This document shows positions 9,832 to 21,098 of a stretch of 64,000 nt of DNA, piece after piece; the stretch's first letter is position 1, and each line of letters starts with the position of its first letter. The notes under the pieces are model-generated. The model was not told the origin of the DNA. It worked only from the letters and a program-made list of their open reading frames with translations, and ran no database searches. Position numbers and translations under genes: made by a program. The DNA comes from Lojkania enalia (Eukaryota; Ascomycota; Dothideomycetes; Pleosporales), in contig ML986613.1 of assembly GCA_010094045.1 (NCBI GenBank), forward strand, positions 186,001 to 250,000. The letters are read 5' to 3'.

Positions 9832-10621
9832 TGCCTGATCAAAATTCTGTCTTGAAAAAGAAGCAGTTAATAACCCTCAAGCTATCTAGTAGGCGTCAAG
9901 ACACTTTGACACACAACCTTCCTCCCTCCAACCCAACCGCCCTAAAACACACCGCCTTGAAACCACCCCTTCTCAAACCCCACCAAAACCCGATTTCTTC
10001 AAAAATCTCCGTGGCCCCTCACTCACCCATCCCTCACAAGCCCGCAAGCATCACCCACAAAAATATCACATCATACATCAAAAAAATCAAAAGCCTTCAC
10101 ACGCAATCATTCTATTCACACACGCTCTGCTGCACCCGCAGCATTACCTACTACACAAATAATCTTACTTTTCCCACTCATCCTCTCCCTTTCCCCTCCT
10201 CCGCCTCACCACCTCCCTCCAGAACAAAAACATCGCACAAAGGGGTATGAAGATCCATTCATCCGCACGACGCTACGTGTTCCCCATTGCCAAATAAGAT
10301 CGCAGCCACAGACCACATTTTAACATCTCTCAAACATGGAGAAGTAAAAAAAAAAAAAAAAAAAAAGAGAAAAGAAAAATTTTGTTTCCCGAGAACACAT
10401 TTATCCCGATGCAAAGGGGTACTCCAACAAAAGAAAAGCTATAGCTTCGTCGTACGGTCATGGTTCGTAGTAAAGTGTAAAAGTGTGTGAATGGAAAAAA
10501 AGGAAAGAACTGAAATCTTGGGTATGTTGAAGAAGGAACAAAGGGAACAAGTAAAGTGCTCTGCAGTGGTACTACCTCACCAAAAAGAGGTTGGAAAGAA
10601 AAAGGCATCTAGAACGAAGTG
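9832..10621. other. Intergenic, pyrimidine-rich stretch and A tract
   Basis: 9900-10250 is strongly C/T/A-biased on the plus strand and gives an open frame of low complexity that I do not accept as a gene. A run of about 22 A lies at 10347-10368. The right part is presumably the 3' UTR of the minus-strand ADF-H/PH-like gene. Confidence 0.5.
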
Positions 10622-13600
10622 TTATGACAATTGGCCATAAGCGAGCCAAGCGTCGTGAGCTTCTCTTAAGACTAAGTTGTTCTTAGTAACCATACGTTCG
10701 GCAACATCGTTAGGTGAGGACTTACTTTGAAGGACTTGTGCCTGCGCCATGTGTGTTTCGCAGGCACATTGAAGGGTCCGGCCATCAATGAAATCAAGGA
10801 CGACGCTGTTGGGAAGCTCTTGTCTATCCTGATCAGGAGCGTACGGCATGTGAAATTCGCTGAGGTGGAAGCGTCTTGTTATTCCCTTGGATTGCTCATT
10901 TGCTCTAGAAAGACTCAGCACGAGATTGCCTGTACTGTCAATCTCGACCCATCTTCGCTTCCAAAGCTATATCCTGTTAGCGTCCTGAGAATCTGGAGTG
11001 GAAAGGAAATACTAACCAATGTATCCGGAAACTGGACATTAAGATCACCGACTTGAACACCTGGAGGGGGCTCGCGTAGCGATGGCAGGCTGGTGGATTG
11101 ATGTTCTTCTTCTGGAACCATGGAGCTGATACTCGAGCTCTTCCGCGAAATCGAGGATATCGAAGACATGCGCTTGAAGAACTTGCTTGTCTTTGAATCC
11201 TTCTTATCTTTCTCTTCTTTCTTCTTCTCATCCGTGCTCTCAAAGCTATGAGCAGAATGGCTTCGCGGAGCAGGCCGCGACTCACTAAGTCGTCGACCAA
11301 ACGACCTCCAGCTGCTTTCGGATGATGACCGGGGGAGTACGGAAGAACTCTGGTCTTTTGAATGTGAGGATGAGGGGGGCCTTGGCGACGTGGGTTCCAT
11401 CTTTGTCGGACTTCTGGAGATAGGCGTTGGCTGGGTGGATTTCGTGTGGTCAATAGTAATGGGACTCTGGTGTAGCTCCAGGGGCGTGTTTTCGTTCGGC
11501 ATTGTCAAGGTTGGCTTTTGGGTGCGTGCATCTCGGACGATACGAGCAGTCACCTGAACAGACTCGGGTTTCTTGGGGCTAGACTGGACATTATATGCTG
11601 TCCGTTCAGTAGGTGTCGGCTGTAAAACAAAGTTTCGGTCAGGCGTTGTTGTATTCGACAAACTAGCAAACGAAGCACGGCTGAGACGCTTGATAGAATG
11701 ACCATTTGGAGAATTTCCGCCAGGTGAGGTGGAGAAAAAAGACGATTTGCGTTGGGCAACAATCGAACTTGAAGCATCTGGAGTCGCGAGTGGACTTACC
11801 GAGCCTGTCGAATCTCGATTGGACTTTTCAGCGAGCGCCTTGATTCTCTGCGAGATCCCTGACGAAACGTTGATCTTCTTGGCCACAACTACAGTGTCGC
11901 TATTCGTATGCGGAAGCCAGGACCCTGGGGATTTTCGTCCTGGGGTCCGATCTGGAGAAAGTCGGCCGGGTACGAATTGCTGCGAACTTGACCGTTCGGG
12001 TATGGTTACTTCTGAGATGGATGATTTCCGAGGGAAAACCGCCGCAATTGGCGATTTGGACACGGAGACCGGTTTGGCCTCCTCAAGCTTTGCGCTTTGC
12101 AATTCTTCCATGAACGAATCATCCGACAGGTATTCGGCCTCGGAATTCTCGGCACTAAGGTGGACGTTGACGGCATCGAACATAGCTCTACGCTTCTCCT
12201 TCACCTCACCATGGCCTAGTTCCTTGGATGCTGAAAGCACCATCGACTCTCTCTTTGCTCTCCTGCTCGATGCATCATCTTCCTGGATATTTTCGTTGAC
12301 AGGAAGAAAAATTGTGGACTGTCGTTTGGACTTGTGCGGCTGGGCATCGTCTAGCTTAGGCGCTGACATAAAAACCATAGACTCCCGCTTGTTCCTCCTA
12401 GAGAACTGGCCATCCGAAGTCGAAGTTTTTGCTTCCGTATCCGGCTCCTGACTTGATACTACTACATGAGGCGCTGGGGGAGGAGAGTCAATCTCGGGGA
12501 CAACTGTCGGTGAGCTCTCGATTGATTCTTCTTCATCCTCCTTGGGCGAAGATTCCGGCGGCTTTTCTGAGTGCTGACTCTCTGCGTCCTGCGGTTTCAA
12601 GATCTGTTCTGCAGTGTGGCTATCATCTTCCCATATAGACGAAGGTCTGGTAGAAGGTGCACAGGACGATCCTTGGGTCTGCGCTGACGTTGGTGAAGAA
12701 GCTGAAGCAGCAGATTGCTGGTCGTCTGTTTCGGTCTGACTAGCCATGATTTCCACCCCAGTATCTTGTTGGGAATTCGATGGTTTTATGCCCCCCCTAG
12801 CTGAGGCGTTGTTGCTTGAGGCCAACTCATCGTTTTTATGCTGCTCTACGGCCGCTTCATTATCTCGCCTCGCCACGCTGCGAACCTCTTCAGTCGCAGG
12901 CTGGTCGAATGAGTTTTCCACTGCTGACGGTTCATCACCCTTGGCCAAATCCTCTGCGCTTGTGGTTGTTTCGTCTGCCGCAGCCTCTACTTCCTTCGTA
13001 ATTTTCTCCTTCCTCGCCTTCATTTGCTTCTTTCGAAGCTGCAAAGCCTTCATCAACCTCTGCTTCTCAGGTGTTACTGAAGGTGCCTTTTGACTGAGAT
13101 TATAACTCGGAATTGGCATGGACTTGACGCTAGCAGGACTTTTCGGCGGGTGAGTAGGCGATCCAAGCGGCAGGTCTGGTACACTTGGGATAGGCGGGGG
13201 TGGAGGGAACGCAATGCTCGGCACAACACTCGTGTCACGGGATTTGGGTCGTTTGGGTTCCATGGTCTTTCGATTTGCGACACGAAGCCCTGCCGGCAAC
13301 GAGGATTTCGGCCGCGATGTGCTCTGCGCGCCGTTTCCAGAAGTGTGTGGTCTTGTTGTGTCCACCGAAGGTCGCGGGCGTGGTCCTAATTTAACTTTTG
13401 GTTTGCTATATTGCGCGTAAAATGCATCGTACATCTCGGAGTATGTAGGTCGGGCAGTTTGTGAAGACATTCGCGGGTCAGGTCCGTTCTCAAAAAGGGC
13501 ATCGTAATCCTTCAGGCTGGCTCGATAATCGGAAGCATCAAATTTCGATTTCTCTTCTTTGGATTCCTCCGCATGCTGCTGTGAGGGTAGCTGTTTGGAT

Positions 13601-14363
13601 TCTTCCGCAGGGGTCATTGTATTGAGGGACGACGAGCTTTCAGGCAGCTCTGCCGGCGTTGGGACTTCCTGGGACGCTGTTTGAGTCTGAGAATCCACAG
13701 CAGTGGGTTCAACAATGGTGGGTATTGACGATGCAGACGTCAGTGGTCGCACTCCGGCTGCAGCGTCATCGGTTGTCCCCTGCCCTTCCTCAGCATCCTC
13801 TGTTATTTCGTCTAGCTTATGCCGACGCGATGAGCCGCTAGAAGAGCAGCTCGACGGAGCAGCAGTGTGAAGGGAGCAGGCTGATATAAGCGCAGCGTCG
13901 CTCAGTTCGTCGGCAGATGTAATGGATATGGTGGTATCGTGTGGGGTAAACTTTTCTGTGACGGCTGTGAAATGAACCGCAACACGCGCTGCAACCTGTT
14001 AGAATCCGAGGCCGGCCAATGTCGCATTGTGCACCCTCATACCTTGCAACAAGCGTGACGTGCCGTCCGGTACGTATTTAATGATGACCTTCCGCCGCCG
14101 ATATAACAGGAAGCCGTACAATGGCGACTTCTCTTCGTACTGTGCTACGGCTCCGCGAGCCTCTGCGGCGCCGCCGGTGCCCCGGGTGAATATCTCGATA
14201 GCATCTCGAGAGGCGTACTTGAGCAGGAACCTAGAGAGCATCCATTAGCATTGCAATCCGACCATGCGGTGAGGGCGTGAACGTCGTACCACCCGCCTGC
14301 TTCGGCCAGGGCGCCCTGGTACGCTTCGGCGACTTTGGCATCGTCAAGCCCGTTAAGAGACAT
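10622..14363 (-). CDS. ADF-H-like plus PH-like conserved fungal protein, about 1174 aa
   Basis: Five exons: 14290-14363, 14043-14230, 11017-13988, 10726-10966 and 10622-10671; all joins keep phase and have GT-AG ends. The N-terminus (MSLNGLDDAKVAEAYQGAL, then WFLLKYASRD, EEKSPLYGFLLYRRRKVI and RVAVHFTAVTEKFTPHDT) looks like an ADF-homology (actin-depolymerising-factor-like) fold over residues 1-140. A long Ser/Pro/Glu-rich disordered middle follows, with a Pro-rich run (AFPPPPPIPSVPDLP), a basic coiled stretch (RLMKALQLRKKQMKARKEK) and many RRxS-type sites (SRRNKRESMVF). Residues from about 1065 (GDLNVQFPDTLLWKRRW, then RRFHLSEFHMPY and LPNSVVLDFIDGRTLQCACE) look like a PH-like fold. A role in actin or cortical organisation is inferred from the fold. 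The last intron (10672-10725) is 54 bp and stop-free, so retention would add 18 residues. Confidence 0.8.
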
Positions 14364-16107
14364 AGCAACGAGCGCGGTGGTTGAGCAGCCGTCGCTGGCC
14401 TGGAAGAGCGCTCCCGGAATTCAAAAGAGCTCGTCGGCGGAGGCGGGTTGCGGTTGCGGCTGCCGGGACTGTGCGTCGGCGGTCAGGGGTTTGGGATCCA
14501 GGGACGGACCTCGTCAGGCGTGGATGGAACGGACCATTTGCTCGAGCGACGACGGCGAGAAACGTCGAGATGGCAAACGCGAGAAGCGACGGTGCGCCGG
14601 GCACTGCGGAGGATGAGGGGCACAATTATCACTGTCACTGTGGGTAAAAAGGTGGGCATGCAGCAGATGCAGCTCGAAGGAGGAGTTTGTACGTTTCAGC
14701 AGCTCGGCCTGCTGCAGCGCGGACCTTAGCGCCCTGCACCAACGAGAAGAACTCCAACCACGGCGCCGTCTGCCCTGCGCCGTCGCGAGTAAGGTTCCTC
14801 GCCCGTCCCTGTTCTCCTGTTCTCTTGCTCTCCTGCTCTTGTCCTCTATGCTGCCTCTCTGCCGTCTGACGAAGCGTGCCTGAGCCGTATACGCGATCCA
14901 ACAGCGGCCATCTGACATCTGACTGCCGGGTACATCTATCTAGCCCATTGAGTTTCCTAGCATCGTGGCGTCTTCTTCGAACTTCTTGCAATAAAAGCAC
15001 ATGGATCCGTTCCTTAGACACGTCACAGACGGGTGACACCTGAGGCATGGTGAGTCGCGACATCATGACTCTCCCGCTGTCCCATAGTCGACATCGCGGG
15101 TTATATTCCACTGCCTGACAGATCGACACATATACCACACGCTATATTTACCCAGGGCTGGATGTCGTCAACAGTATGTGCTTTAGTGATAATCGCCCTA
15201 ATGCCACGCACTCGACTGTATACAAAGGTAGAACGGGCGTTGCTTCGGATCTTTTCAGCGGCTCGATGGAGATAGAGTTGTCGATCTCCGCTGCTCTCGA
15301 CAGGATCATCCCAGCAAACACAGCTTCTCACTGGCTGTATCGACACGAGTAAACGTGGTTTTTTCTAGCTGGGCGCTGCTCCGTCTTGGGACCCCGCCAA
15401 AACGAGAACAGCCGCCGAATCAAAAATTGTCCGAAGCGCTATTGCCAATTGCCAGAGCGCTGCTGAGAGCGCGACCATTCCAGCTCGTGGAGAACAGCTG
15501 GCGCTTAATATCGTCTACAATGAGTCTCGACACGTGTGTACGTCCCTATGAAACCGGAAAACGGCGAGAGTATATGCGAGCAAATCAGCGTCCATACCCA
15601 GCTCAGTTTCTCACGCTCTTTTAAAACGTCACGTTGTGAAGCGAGGAAGATTTCCGGAAGACGGAAAAAGAAAACTCATAGTGCGTAGCCGCTGCAGGAC
15701 ATGCGGCAAGCTATCGTTAACGATACACCCTTATCGGCGCGCCCTCACTCCTGCCCCTTGCAGCTTGCAGTCTTAGTCTGCGCTACCGCCAGAAAAAGAT
15801 CCCCGAGAGTATTCGCTAGGTCATAGCCAACTGCTATATAGGTACGGAGTACGGACATCTGAGGTTTATTGAAAGATATATCGAATTTCGTCCTCCGATA
15901 CTTTTGCTAAGAAAGGGCAACTAGGATAAGCTAACCAATCAACTGACAATAGCAACAACTTGCATATGGCTTGGATCTCTCACCATTCAAAATCATCATG
16001 TGTGCTAGCCTGTTCCATGGGCTTGTCCGAATGCACGGATGCTTTTTTGTTCTTGAAAGATTCGACTTTTAAAGGCCTCAATATCTCATGCATTATTACC
16101 GAATGTG
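14364..16107. other. Long promoter/intergenic region
   Basis: No gene is recognised. The first kilobase is GC-rich and likely holds the 5' UTR and promoter of the ADF-H/PH-like gene. Open frames of up to 167 codons here have no recognisable features. Confidence 0.5.
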
Positions 16108-16410
16108 TTAGCCTACTCTAAGGAGCTCTAGCTCTAATTTTCATTGAGCCTTTTCAGGATTTTTCTCCATTGACTCCCTTCTAGCCTCCTCCTTCATAAA
16201 ACTAAAATTTCCGGGGGCAAGCTGAATCTCCAATAAGCTTGTGGTCAGCCTTCAGCAATCTCGCGCCATAACTTGACGAAGGTACGCTTGCAGCATCTCT
16301 TCCTATAATTCCATATCCGAGGCCCAGGCCCTTGCGTAAGCTTCTCTGATCGGCATATGCTTACTGCACTCGTACAAGTCGTAGTTCGCAATCTTTAGAG
16401 TGAAAGCCTG
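16108..16410 (-). pseudogene. Possible short coding relic, unidentified
   Basis: On the minus strand one frame reads FTLKIANYDLYECSKHMPI, then REAYARAWASDMEL, then EEMLQAYLRQVMARDC, and on to KEEARRESMEKNPEKAQ, broken by TAG, TGA and TGA. The composition between stops is protein-like, and CGA or CAA to TGA would explain two of the stops. The family is not recognised. It could be chance. Confidence 0.3.
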
Positions 16411-17510
16411 TTATGTAGTGTCTTGATATCCCACCAGAAGAACAAGTAAAATATATTCACAAGAAATATACCGTTTGGGCCTTTCGGAATAGAGTAGCGA
16501 TGCTACGGCTTTTAGGCATCACCTAGCGTCTTGTAGGTAGTTCCTGTTGTCTTCTATTCGCCTTGAATTCAATCCTGTACAGTTTCTTTCGCGCAGCTTA
16601 TTACGTCACATTTGTAACCAAGCAGTCCCAATTCAATAGGGCAGTATCCTTTCTAAAACAATTAGTGCATCAACTCGGTACTGTAATGTCTGACAAGGTT
16701 GGAATTCTAGTATATTGTGTATACAGGGGAAATTTGAAAAGTCTAGGATAGATCGACATCTGTTCACGACTCGCCCGAAGGTTTCGAGATATTTAAATGT
16801 ATCATATTGTTAATGTTATATAATCTATTGGGAACCGTCATAAACTAAGATCAAAACTAAATAGGATATGATATTAGATTAAAACCTATTTCCTCTAAGT
16901 TTCTTTATCTGGTCAATAAACAGAAGCGTAGGTACGCGCATACGAACTGTAACGGCGAAGAGGAGAACGACTCTGCTGGATATTTCCAACTTCCAACTCA
17001 ACTAAAGCCTTGTATCCATGTCTTGAGAAACACATATTATAGTAGATACTACGTGCCCAAAATCGTCATTAGCGTAACGACTAGATGAAGCATTCCACTC
17101 GCTGCAAGAGTCCCCTCTATCGCAACCCGCACCCTTCTTATCAATGAACTCCCGCCTCATGCAGCTCGCATATCCCAATACTTAGGCCCAGGCTGTACTT
17201 TGTTTTTTTTTTTTTTTGCAAATCCTCAAGCCCAACTGCTCCCCACCTCTCCGTATCCTCTGCGCCAGGATCTCGGAACCGATCCGACGGAATGGTAACC
17301 CTCGCGGTCGGACCCCGCCGACCGCCCGCCCATCAACGGACTACGTCTCCACTCCAATAATTTTCCTTGGACGATCATTTCGATGGCCCTACTTACACTA
17401 CCATTTCCCAGCACTTTCCAGTCTCCGTTTTCCAATTCGCCATCGTTCGCAGACTCGACTCAACTTTTAAAACTTGGTGATTGAAAGAAGATCCTCTATC
17501 GCTACACACA
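16411..17510. other. AT-rich intergenic, then promoter of OHCU decarboxylase
   Basis: 16790-17100 is AT-rich with nothing recognised. A T tract lies at about 17204-17218, and the promoter of the next gene follows. Confidence 0.4.
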
Positions 17511-18246
17511 ATGACATCACTCCCTCCCATCTCCACACTCCCCCGCCTCCCCAATACCTCCCTATCACAAATCTTAGACCTCCTCTTCGAGCCCTCGCCG
17601 CCTCTCCACGCGCTCTCCCTGCCCGTGCTCCGCTCAACTACCTTCCCGAACTACGATACGCTCATTTCGGCCGTTAACGCGCAATTGAACGCGCTAGTGT
17701 CGTCAGACAAGCCTGAAGACGTGGGCACGTTGAGCGAGATATTGTGCTCGCATCCGCGGCTAGGCGAAAAGAAGGTGGAGAGCGAGCAAAGCAAGAAGGA
17801 GCAGGCGCAGTTGCAAACCGGGGCGGAGGGGGAGAAGGAGATGTTGGCGGAGTTGAATAGGGTGTATGAGGAGAAGTTTCCTGGGTTGAGATATGTGTAA
17901 GTAAAATCAATTATTTTTAAAGTAGACTAAATATGATACCTGGAGATCCTGGGATATGTAGAGTTGATGCCGTTTTCGGATAGTTGAAGCACGGCTGCTG
18001 ACGAGAGAAGTGTTTTCGTAAACGGCCGCACACGACCCGTTATCATGGAAAACATGCGCGCGAGGATAGACCGCGGGAACATCAATGCTGAGCGTCAAGA
18101 GGCGATCCAGGTATGCCAGCTTTTGCACCAATACTCATTCCATTCTCTTCCGGCACGATAACTCCGCGCCGATTTTCCCAAACTAACATCTCAACTAGGC
18201 CATGTGCGACATCGCCTCCGACCGAGCATCCAAACTCCAAACCTAA
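17511..18246 (+). CDS. 2-oxo-4-hydroxy-4-carboxy-5-ureidoimidazoline (OHCU) decarboxylase
   Basis: Exons 17511-17896, 18011-18110 and 18199-18246 encode 177 aa, a normal length for the family. The enzyme decarboxylates OHCU to S-allantoin in urate breakdown. Diagnostic sequence is HPRLGEKK at residues 81-88, then LNRVYEEKFPGLRYV, and after the first intron VFVNGRTRPVIMENMRARI. The end ASDRASKLQT carries no obvious peroxisomal targeting tripeptide. Both introns have clear GT-AG ends; a branch-like GCTGAC precedes the first acceptor and CTAAC the second. The chosen ATG gives MTSLPPISTLP; the frame is open 10 codons further upstream but without an ATG. Its neighbours do not belong to purine metabolism. 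Confidence 0.9.
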
Positions 18247-19585
18247 ATCCCATCATCCAACTCTATGCCACCGAAAACCCACTCACCAATTCTCGACCCC
18301 CAAAGATGAAAAAAAAACATCCAATAGCATGAAAGGGCATTAGACGAATAAAATCCATCTATCCATCAAAAAGATTCCAACTTCATATACACCGTATAAA
18401 AGCAAGAAAACTCTACAATCCTTTCCGCCTAGACTTATAAAGTCCGTTACGAACCTAAGAGATCACAACTCCAAATCCTACACTATCCCATCAACACTCC
18501 ATTCGGGGCATGCAAGCACCCGTAATCTATCCCCAGCCGGCTGCATTCCAACATTCCCTATTTCTAAACCCCATACCTATCCCTACGCACCACCTCACCC
18601 AGCCACTCACCTCGACTCAAACCTCAACATCATACGATAAACACGGCACTTCTCCAGACCCAATAGCGCTAAGCATCCTAGAAAAACGCGTTTCCTAGAA
18701 GAGGAAATCTTTAACGAGGGATATAGATGTGGCGCATTTAGCGTGGAGTTGGAATACGTATGGTATGGTGTTGGTTGTGCACGGGCGGTGTGAAGAAAGC
18801 GGTCGGGTATCTGCTGCGGAGAGCGCGCAAAGGGCGTGGTATCTCGTTCACATGTCCCTTAGATCATAGAATTGGTGCATTTCGATGTTTATTATAAAAT
18901 TTTTTTTTAACCTTCCTAGTATATATATATATATATATATATATATGCATATATTTGTATTCCCAACCCCCCAATCATCTAATGCAATGATACTAACATT
19001 TTTGCTCCAACCCAATACCCCGCAATGCAATACCGATAGAAACTCCTTCAGTCACTAGAACATGCAGTCGATAGATAGATCAATGGTATATAACCGTAAT
19101 GACCGACGCGACAAAAAAAAAAAAAAAAAAAAACAGTAACACCCTAATCCAATCCCATCCCATCCCATCCCATCCCATTTCCCCCCCCAAACGCCCGAGA
19201 CTCCACAAAAACGAGACCAAGAAACACACATATTCGCAACCCATTTTCCCCTCTCCTAGTTTTCCGATCCATGAGAAGAATAATGCACCGAAAACCCGCC
19301 CTTGTTGATGCAAGCCATGGTAACAAGACCGGAGATGCAAGAGTGCGATTGTACGCCGTGTAGATGGATCGATGCTCCGCTTGATGTGCTGAAGAATTGC
19401 GGGGGAATGCGATGATGATAATGACTACAAGTGATAACAAAAACAACGATATAGAATTATTATGGTGGTATTGACGGGGCGACCGTAGTTATATCGGGTC
19501 GTTAGATGATCGTGATATTCAATCTTCGCATGGTATATTTATGAAACTTGTGGAAATATTCGAGGTGTCAGCATGGACTGCTTCA
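18247..19585. other. Intergenic with simple repeats
   Basis: No gene is recognised. It contains a (TA)n tract at about 18920-18946, 21 A at 19113-19133 and about five ATCCC units at 19152-19178. Both ends are probably 3' UTRs of the converging genes. Confidence 0.5.
18920..18946. repeat. (TA)n microsatellite
   Basis: About thirteen TA units, uninterrupted. Confidence 0.9.
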
Positions 19586-21098
19586 TCAGCCGAACTGCAA
19601 GAACATAAGGCTCTTCTGCCTTTCCTTCTCCTTCGCAATCTCATTGTCTTTTGTCCCTAATGCCTGAAAAGCGCTCTTACTAATCTGCCCTGGTACCAAC
19701 GCCTCGTCCTTCGAAGTGGCGAGCAGAGCCGTGAAATTAGGCGAGGAGGATGCCGGTAGGACTGGCTGGGCTGATGAGAATGCCGCTCCCGATACCCCTT
19801 TTAATGGCTCTGATGCCGTTGCGTTCGGCCACACGGCGTCCGCACCATCATCAACCTGGTCATAGTCGCCTATGACAGGCTCTCCGGGATCCAAGATATT
19901 GAAGTCCGAGTAAATCATCTGTGACGGCGTCCTTAGAGCCTCGCTGTTCCCCGTCGCGGCTGTTGACAGGGTGGAGGCATATGAGGCTGAAGTGTTGGCT
20001 GAGGGTGAACGAGGGTCCGTATCATGTATATCCTCGTTCTGCTCAGCTGATTGGTCGTCATCATCGAGGTGGGCGTATGGGTCTGGGATGTCGTCCTCTA
20101 GGTCGAAAGCATCGTAGTTGGAAAGTCCCAGGGGTGAAGGAGGCAAAGGGAGATACAATCTCCGCGGAATCTGGGCGTGTGGTGGTAGATAGGAGTAAGC
20201 CTCATTTGGTGACCGGTAAGTCGATTCTTCAGCCTCAGTGTCGCTAGGAGAAGGGGATGGACTTCGTCGAGGTAAGGATATGTCAGGATCCCCCGATAGT
20301 TCAAAGTGGTCTTCTATACGGACTGCAGCTGTGAGTGGGACTGACCCTGTCCTCTGGAGGACTGGCCGAGTGTGAGTATCGTGGCTGCCATACATGAAGG
20401 CTAGTTTTGCGAGTTGGAGCTGCTTTTGCTCCCGCTCTTGCTCTACGAGCACTCCGCCCAACCCATCGTCCGTCTCTTTGGCATGAAAAGCTCGCCGTCT
20501 AATAAGGTTTAGGATGGCAGCCTTTCGTAGCAGGTTTCGTCCCAGTGCTTTCTGTTTCGCCCACACGGCGATCTTGGAAGTTCCCCGGTCCACGATATTG
20601 GTAGCAGGAGATGAAAACTCGGGAGAAAGGCGAGAGGTAATTAGGAAGAGTCTTAGACGCCGCTTCTTCTTTTGTAGACTTGAGAGCTCCCCATCCACAT
20701 CCGCCAGTGCCCGACAGCGCTTTCTCGACTTGATAGGAGCTGGCCGAGGGGGGAATAAGAGGACCATGCCTGGTTGGGGTGACGGGACGAAGGTGAAGGA
20801 CGCGGTAAGAGTGCAAGGTGTTGGTACCTGGAAGTGAATGGTCCTTGGAGGCGGCGGCGGTGTTGACGAAGTGGTCGTCCGCATCATTCCCCTACGGCCC
20901 ACTTTCGTCGTCGCTTGTCGGAGGTAGTTGTTCGGAGTCGAGCGCAGGAAACCATGCTCGCGTGCAGTCGTCCTGTTCCGCTTCAGACGTTTCGGCGCCG
21001 AGAGATAGAGCCTGCCAAGTTGGTGTTGCAGCGCCGGTGAGATGCCAGAAGAAACAGCCTGGGGTTGGGGCGGGCAATCCAATAGGTGGTATTGGCAT
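19586..21098 (-). CDS. Conserved fungal protein of unknown function, about 486 aa
   Basis: Exon 2 (19586-20843) is a long frame with a basic segment conserved in ascomycetes as I remember it: RALADVDGELSSLQKKKRR, LFLITSRLSPEFSSPATNIV and KIAVWAKQKALGRNLLRKAA. The C-terminal half is acidic and Ser-rich. The same frame is open up to 21154, but I prefer a two-exon model. Exon 1 (20896-21098) encodes MPIPPIGLPAPTPGCFFWH and later ALDSEQLPPTSDDESGP. A 52 bp intron (20844-20895, GTAGGG to CCAAG) joins it in phase to TIHFQVPTP. The basic core suggests a nuclear role, but no domain is recognised. If unspliced, the alternative start would be the ATG pair at 20882-20887. Confidence 0.7.

Noticed and set aside
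9831..10250. 139-codon plus-strand frame rich in Pro, Ser, Thr and Lys
   Set aside because: It follows a C/A/T-biased stretch, has no domain or conserved pattern, and sits in what is probably a 3' UTR.
11729..12451. 240-codon frame on the plus strand
   Set aside because: It is antisense to the coding exon of the ADF-H/PH-like gene; Ser-rich coding sequence leaves the opposite frame open by composition.
14514..15138. Frames of 134 and 167 codons on the minus strand
   Set aside because: Arg-rich frames in GC-rich promoter sequence, no recognisable features, no splice logic.
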